Below are positions 35,517-38,961 of a DNA stretch of 38,961 nucleotides, in pieces. Position 1 is the first letter of the stretch. Every line of letters starts with the position of its first letter. The DNA is from Bacteroidales bacterium (GTDB lineage Bacteria > Bacteroidota > Bacteroidia > Bacteroidales > P3), in the NCBI GenBank assembly GCA_031262295.1, contig JAISIA010000026.1:1-38961 (forward strand), written 5' to 3'. The notes beneath the pieces were generated by a model. It was not told the DNA's origin and made no database searches. It was given only the letters and a program-made list of their open reading frames with translations. A program made the position numbers and the translations under genes.

Positions 35517-36539
35517 TTACCTTATTAGGAAAGTAAATTTTTCGTAATTTTTAAGTGCAATACCTGTTCCTCTTGCAACAGCTCTTAGAGGGTCCTCTGC
35601 AACATGAACAGATAGTTTAACCCTATTTGAAATTCTCTTATCCAATCCTCTTAATAGTGCTCCCCCTCCTGCAAGATATATTCCTGTGTGATATATATCC
35701 GATGCTAATTCAGGAGAAGTAATACTTAAAACCTCAGCTACAGCCTCCTCTATCTTTGCTATAGATTTATCCAATGCATGAGCTATTTCCTTATAGTTTA
35801 TATTTATCTCCTTAGGAAGTCCTGTCATAATATCAGTTCCTTGAACTGCGAAATCCTCAGGAGGAGAATCCAAATCAGGAATAGCAGCTCCAACTGCTAT
35901 CTTAGTTTCTTCTGCCTTTCTTTCCCCAATATTCATGTTGTGTTGCTTACGCATATACTCAACAATATTGTCATTAAATTCATCACCTGCTATTCTGACA
36001 GACTTACTACAAGCAATACCTCCCAAAGATATTACTGCAATTTCAGCTGTTCCGCCTCCAATATCCACAATCATATTTCCAAGAGGTTCCAATACATCAA
36101 TACCTGCACCAATTGCAGCAGCCATAGGCTCATGTATTAGTCTTACATCCTTTGCTCCTGCTTGTTCAGCAGCCTCTCTTACAGCTCTTTCTTCAACATT
36201 TGTAATTCCAGAAGGGATACAAATAACCATTCGCAACGATGGTGGGATTATTGTTCTTCTAACATTAATTTTCTTTATCAACTCCCTAATCATCAAGTTG
36301 GCTGTTTCGTAATCGGCAATAACACCTCCCTTTAATGGGCGTATTGTTTCATAATACGGATTGGTCTTACCTTGCATTAATTTAGCATCTTTGCCAACGG
36401 CAGCCAATTTATTGGTTCTTTTGTCTATTGCAACAACAGAAGGTTCATCCACAACTATCTTATCGTTGAATATTATTATGGAATTAGCCGTCCCTAAGTC
36501 CATTGCAACCTCACGAGTTAAAAAAGAAAATAAACTCAT
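35517..36539 (-). CDS. mreB: Rod shape-determining actin homolog MreB
   Basis: A 340-residue bacterial actin that guides cell-wall synthesis along the cell body. Phosphate-1 'AMDLGTANSIIIF', 'PSVVAIDKRTNKLAAVGKDA', phosphate-2 'IVDIGGGTAEIAVISLGG' and the adenosine loop 'IYLAGGGALLRGLDKRI' are all intact. The usual Bacteroidota partner genes mreC and mreD are not downstream; manA converges there instead, with a terminator 42 bp after the stop, so mreB is a single-gene unit here. The promoter at 36623-36652 gives a ~78-nt leader that contains a 17-bp palindrome. Confidence 0.96.
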   Translation of the reverse strand: MSLFSFLTREVAMDLGTANSIIIFNDKIVVDEPSVVAIDKRTNKLAAVGKDAKLMQGKTNPYYETIRPLKGGVIADYETANLMIRELIKKINVRRTIIPPSLRMVICIPSGITNVEERAVREAAEQAGAKDVRLIHEPMAAAIGAGIDVLEPLGNMIVDIGGGTAEIAVISLGGIACSKSVRIAGDEFNDNIVEYMRKQHNMNIGERKAEETKIAVGAAIPDLDSPPEDFAVQGTDIMTGLPKEININYKEIAHALDKSIAKIEEAVAEVLSITSPELASDIYHTGIYLAGGGALLRGLDKRISNRVKLSVHVAEDPLRAVARGTGIALKNYEKFTFLIR

Positions 36540-36597
36540 TTTTATCTTTTTTTATATAAATTAATAAAACTCACAGCCCTTTTTACGTCTGACTCTA

Positions 36598-36614
36598 TAA
36601 AGTGTTACACTTTA
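36598..36614. promoter_or_regulatory. 17-bp palindrome in the mreB 5' leader
   Basis: TAAAGTGTTACACTTTA is perfectly symmetrical around T36606. It starts about 8 bases downstream of the mreB -7 box, on or just after the transcription start, a typical place for an operator; as RNA only a short 5-6 bp stem could form. Confidence 0.5.
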
Positions 36615-36622
36615 CAATTGTG

Positions 36623-36652
36623 CAAAGATAGGAAAATTATATAGAATATCAA
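36623..36652 (-). promoter_or_regulatory. Promoter of mreB
   Basis: On the minus strand, TTG (complement of 36650-36652), a 19-base spacer and TATCTTTG (36623-36630). Confidence 0.75.
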
Positions 36653-36659
36653 TTAAAAA

Positions 36660-36850
36660 ATATTAAACTAAATCTAAGAATAGAAATATTAAGAGAAAGA
36701 AGAGAGTGAGAGAAAAAAAAATATATTATTGTCCGAAAAACTATTTATGAAAAATAAAAATTTTCCAGAAAATTCTCCTTGAAAAATCCAGAAAAAACAC
36801 AGAAAAAATAGAACAAAAACGCTCCCTTTTAGCAAAAAACAACAAAAAAC
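36660..36850. other. Gene-free AT-rich stretch before repeat A
   Basis: No gene seen. AAAAACGCT (36815-36823) is complementary to AGCGTTTTT (36853-36861) at the start of repeat A, giving a possible 9-bp stem with a 29-nt loop; an equivalent partner is not evident before repeats B or C. Confidence 0.4.
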
Positions 36851-37045
36851 ACAGCGTTTTTATCTTTTTTCTGCATTTTTAAACTTCATTTCCTTGCCAT
36901 ATTCACGTCCAATGGTAAGGACGGAGAGAAATATTCAAATTTTTAGGCATCATAACTTACTGATAATGGTTTCAAGCTTATTCTCAATGAGAGGATTATA
37001 TCCTTCAAAAATTGAAAAATTTTTGATCGTGTTTTGAATAAAGGG
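36850..37045 (+). repeat. ~200-bp structured repeat, copy A
   Basis: First of three direct copies in 2 kb. Shared parts in order: AGCGTTTTTATCTTTTTTC, GCATTTTTAAAC, and a hairpin CCTTGCCAT (36892-36900) / ATGGTAAGG (36912-36920) with an 11-nt loop. Then a variable ~25 bp, then GGCATCATAACTTA and GATAATGGTTTCAA, then CAATGAGAGGATTA, and last a hairpin TCAAAAATT (37005-37013) / AATTTTTGA (37018-37026) capped by a GAAA tetraloop. No terminal inverted repeats, target-site duplications or tRNA-like folds are apparent. The following ~235 bp to the RhuM-type fragment hold no gene. Confidence 0.8.
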
Positions 37046-37282
37046 ATATAGATTAGGAAATTAATAAATGTTTTCTTTCAAATATAATAAAAAGAATTTA
37101 TTAAAATCAAATTAACTTCACATTAATTAAGATTTAAATTAACTTTTTAAATTTTCTGCATCAAATCTTAAAATTTGTATTTTGTGATTTTAGTATTGAT
37201 TATTTTTATACATTTGCTGCTGTAATATTTTTAGTTAATTCATAATATTAAACTAATTCTTAAAGCACCTTTAACCTTTTAT

Positions 37283-37290
37283 TAAATTTG
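37283..37290 (+). promoter_or_regulatory. -7 element for the RhuM-type fragment
   Basis: TAAATTTG ends 6 bases before the ATG at 37297, so the mRNA would be leaderless or nearly so. No good -33 TTG is present. Confidence 0.5.
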
Positions 37291-37296
37291 CAATTT

Positions 37297-37548
37297 ATGA
37301 AAAACGAGATACAATTTCTGCTTTATAACCTACCAGAAGAAGAGGGCAAAATACAAGTTATAATCAAAGACGATACTATTTGGTGTACTCAGAAAGCTAT
37401 GGCTCAACTTTTCGGTGTTAATAAGTCAAGTATTAGTCGCCATATAAACAATATCTTTAAAGATGGAGAACTTATAATGGAAGCGACAGTTGCAAAAATT
37501 GCAACCATCGTAAATAGGGGGATAAGAGGAGAGGTAAAAAACTATTGA
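37297..37548 (+). pseudogene. RhuM-family (virulence RhuM-like) gene, N-terminal fragment
   Basis: An 83-codon frame starting with 'MKNEIQFLLYNLPEEEGKIQVIIKDDTIWCTQKAMAQLFGV', then 'NKSSISRHINNIFKDGEL' and 'EATVAKIATIVNRGIRGEV'. This is the conserved N-terminal, helix-turn-helix-like part of RhuM-family proteins, whose full length is about 330 residues. Homology seems to stop right after 'RGEV', and the frame ends two codons later (KNY, stop); ~250 residues are missing. Repeat B begins about 55 bp after the break. The family is common in mobile and accessory DNA of Bacteroidota; its function is not established. The ATG at 37297 is chosen over an upstream TTG because of the -7 box. Confidence 0.75.
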
Positions 37549-37601
37549 TAAATAAATTATTTTTAGTATTTACTACATTTTTTGACTAATTTAATGGATT
37601 A

Positions 37602-37815
37602 TTCTAAGCAAATACAACAATCTTTCCCTTTTTTCAGCATTTTTAAACTTCATTTCCTTGCCATATTCACGCACAATGGTAAGGTAAGAGGAAAAGAACG
37701 CTAAATTCAGGCATCATAACTTACTGATAATGGTTTCAAGCATTCTATCAATGAGAGGATTATATCCTTCAAAAATTGAAAAATTTTTGATTGTGTTTTG
37801 AGTAAAGGGATATTA
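37602..37815 (+). repeat. ~200-bp structured repeat, copy B
   Basis: It repeats copy A from TTTTTTCAGCATTTTTAAAC to the TAAAGGGATA end. The first hairpin CCTTGCCAT/ATGGTAAGG is identical, and so is the GAAA-capped hairpin (37769-37777 / 37782-37790). The variable central segment (AAGAGGAAAAGAACGC) resembles copy C rather than copy A. Just before it, TTATTCTAA...CAACAAT also matches the start of copy C. Confidence 0.8.
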
Positions 37816-37893
37816 ATTAAAGAATTAAAAGATGGATAACATCAATAAAGAATTAAACTATTAATATTATTTCAACAATATTTCAACTCTTTA

Positions 37894-37933
37894 TTCGGCA
37901 ACTTCGGCAAAACTTCGGCAAAACTTCGGCAAC
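37894..37933. repeat. Four tandem TTCGGCAA units
   Basis: TTCGGCAAC, TTCGGCAAAAC, TTCGGCAAAAC, TTCGGCAAC in direct succession, 9-11 bases per unit, 8 bases past the stop codon of the regulator fragment. On the coding (minus) strand the units read TTGCCGAAG. They are far more GC-rich than their surroundings. Confidence 0.7.
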
Positions 37934-37940
37934 AATACCT

Positions 37941-38546
37941 CTAACTAATTATATATCTTGCTTTATTAGTTTCACCTATTTTTTTCAATATATTTTTCTC
38001 TGTTAATTCTAATAAGTCGTTTCGTGACGTTCTTTCTGAAACATTAAACATCTCTGTATATAAAGAAGTAGATATTTCTCCTTCTTTTTTTACATATAGC
38101 ACTGCCTTTATTTGTCGTTCATTAAGTCCTAACTTAATTAAATTCTGTTCAGTAAGATTATTTTTAAATAGAGTTACTGCAAAACCACCATCTCTTTCTT
38201 CTAATTCTGGTTCAGGAAGTCCAGCAGCTTTGCAAGTTTCTATAATTTTTACTGTACCACTTCCCCAAGCATCAATCAAGCCGCCTTTAAAACAAACATC
38301 CGCAATTATAAGATTTCTCGGTCTTGATGAATGATGTTGTTTGAGTTTCTCCAATGTTATTCCTTGCGGCAATTCACCATCATTCCATATACTAATTTTA
38401 TCATCATAAACTCTAATTTGTGTAAATACCCCCATATAAGTTCTATGAATTAGAGCATTCAATAATATTTCTCTAATAGCAGCAGTAGGGTATTCATTAT
38501 TTTCAATGCGATACAATCCTTCAAATGTTATAGGACGAATAAGAAA
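37941..38546 (-). pseudogene. Schlafen/AlbA_2-type regulator, C-terminal fragment
   Basis: The frame is open from an in-frame TAG at 38547-38549 and has no ATG; the first possible start is a TTG at 38516. It begins 'FLIRPITFEGLYRIENNEYP' and continues with 'AAIREILLNALIHRTYMG', 'QIRVYDDKISIWNDGELPQG' and 'GLIDAWGSGTVKIIETCKAAGLPEPE'. This is the ATP-binding (HATPase_c_4) half of proteins that begin with an AlbA_2/Schlafen DNA-binding domain (the RecG-like regulator group). A winged-helix domain ends it ('VSERTSRNDLLELTEKNILKKIG'). The whole N-terminal ~250 residues are missing, and ~95 bp of unrelated sequence separate the break from repeat C. Such regulators often sit in accessory and defence loci; this copy is unlikely to work normally. 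Confidence 0.75.
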
Positions 38547-38640
38547 CTATAAAATAAATGTTACTATATTCCGTAACATTAAAATTTAGATTGAATATTT
38601 ATTCCTCAACGCCAATAAATATGATAATTAACGAATAATT

Positions 38641-38836
38641 TATTCTAAAACAACAATAGCGTTTTTATCTTTTTTCAGCATTTTTAAACCTCATTTCCTT
38701 GCCATATTCACGCCCAATGGTAAGCAAGGAGGAAAAGAACGCAAAATTGAGGCATCATAACTTAATGATAATGGTTTCAACCTCTTTATCAATGAGAGGA
38801 TTACTTGCTTTGAAAATTGAAAAATTTTCAAGACAA
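38641..38836 (+). repeat. ~200-bp structured repeat, copy C
   Basis: It starts like copy B (TATTCTAA..CAACAAT) and like copy A (AGCGTTTTTATCTTTTTTC). The first hairpin is CCTTGCCAT/ATGGTAAG. The terminal hairpin is TTGAAAATT (38810-38818), GAAA, AATTTTCAA (38823-38831), which differs from A and B at two base pairs with pairing kept. CCTCT (38781-38785) / AGAGG can also pair around TTATCAATG. Confidence 0.8.
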
Positions 38837-38917
38837 CTTTGAAAAAAAAATGTCAATAAACCCTAAAATAAAAGAGAAAACAAAAAATAAAGAAATAATT
38901 ATATTACAAAAATAATG

Positions 38918-38925
38918 TATTTTTG
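38918..38925 (+). promoter_or_regulatory. -7 element near the right edge
   Basis: TATTTTTG followed by TACTTTAAG, as in start regions here. It suggests a + strand gene or RNA that begins at or beyond the window end; no -33 TTG is seen. Confidence 0.4.
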
Positions 38926-38961
38926 TACTTTAAGAAAATAAATACTTATTACTCTACATTA

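Noticed and set aside
36906..36923. CGTCC/GGACG pairing in repeat A as a pseudoknot with the first hairpin
   Set aside because: The pairing is not possible in copies B and C, so it is probably chance.
36850..38836. CRISPR array
   Set aside because: The repeats are ~200 bp, imperfect, and separated by 550-830 bp with gene fragments; no short regular spacers or cas genes are present.
36850..38836. Integron gene-cassette array
   Set aside because: The repeats lack recognisable attC core sites (GTTRRRY at both ends) and no integron integrase is seen, although the layout is reminiscent.
36850..38836. Group II intron or known insertion sequence
   Set aside because: No reverse transcriptase or transposase, no domain V-like hairpin, and no terminal inverted repeats or target duplications.

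Overview
The window is AT-rich chromosomal DNA of a member of the Bacteroidota, most likely an order Bacteroidales-type organism. Four lines of evidence agree. Four proteins carry a signal peptide and a C-terminal type IX secretion (T9SS) type A sorting domain. Promoters match the Bacteroidota pattern TTG-N19..23-TAnnTTTG, and Shine-Dalgarno sites are essentially absent. The phosphate operon starts with an OprO/P-type porin. Family-restricted genes are present (DUF4296 lipoprotein, LptE of the 'YSFTGAS' type, DUF2723/TMEM260-like membrane protein).

Layout. Positions 1-1500 hold repeats, a promoter with a short hairpin RNA candidate, and the C-terminal remnant of an Abi_2 (AbiD/F-like) abortive infection gene. 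At 1504-7545 (-) lies the first giant T9SS adhesin-like protein, built from alternating jelly-roll (choice-of-anchor J/cleaved adhesin) and fibronectin III modules. From 8029 to 13780 is a complete phosphate-uptake operon: porin, pstS, pstC, pstA, pstB, phoU. tRNA-Asn, a family 2 glycosyltransferase and tyrS follow on the + strand. At 17129-23461 (-) is a second giant paralog with its own copy of the downstream block seen beside the first. Minus-strand genes continue with comM, a DUF4296 lipoprotein, a third T9SS protein, the DUF2723 protein, lptE, a fourth T9SS protein and dnaK. manA (+) and mreB (-) converge on a shared terminator. From 36.8 kb to the end is an accessory stretch: three direct copies of a ~200 bp structured repeat (A, B, C) that alternate with two broken genes, a RhuM-family N-terminal piece and a Schlafen/AlbA_2-type regulator C-terminal piece.

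How the parts work together. The pst genes form a self-contained phosphate import and signalling unit. The lptE/DUF2723/T9SS cluster and the giant adhesins concern the outer membrane and cell surface. dnaK, tyrS, mreB and comM are housekeeping.

The least explained material is non-coding. (1) A mosaic repeat family (here R1) occurs at about 190-400, 870-1500, 16495-17128 and 25527-25710. Three of the four copies keep a TTG-N20-TAnnTTTG promoter followed by a hairpin with compensatory changes, and in two copies the predicted transcript would run ~500 nt to the bidirectional terminator of a giant gene. (2) The A/B/C repeat carries a GAAA-capped hairpin with compensatory base changes and a second conserved hairpin, and sits next to truncated defence/accessory genes. 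(3) A promoter plus GC-rich hairpin stands directly in front of the Abi remnant, in the position where AbiF-type non-coding RNAs occur. All of these are readings by eye; no search or folding program was run.
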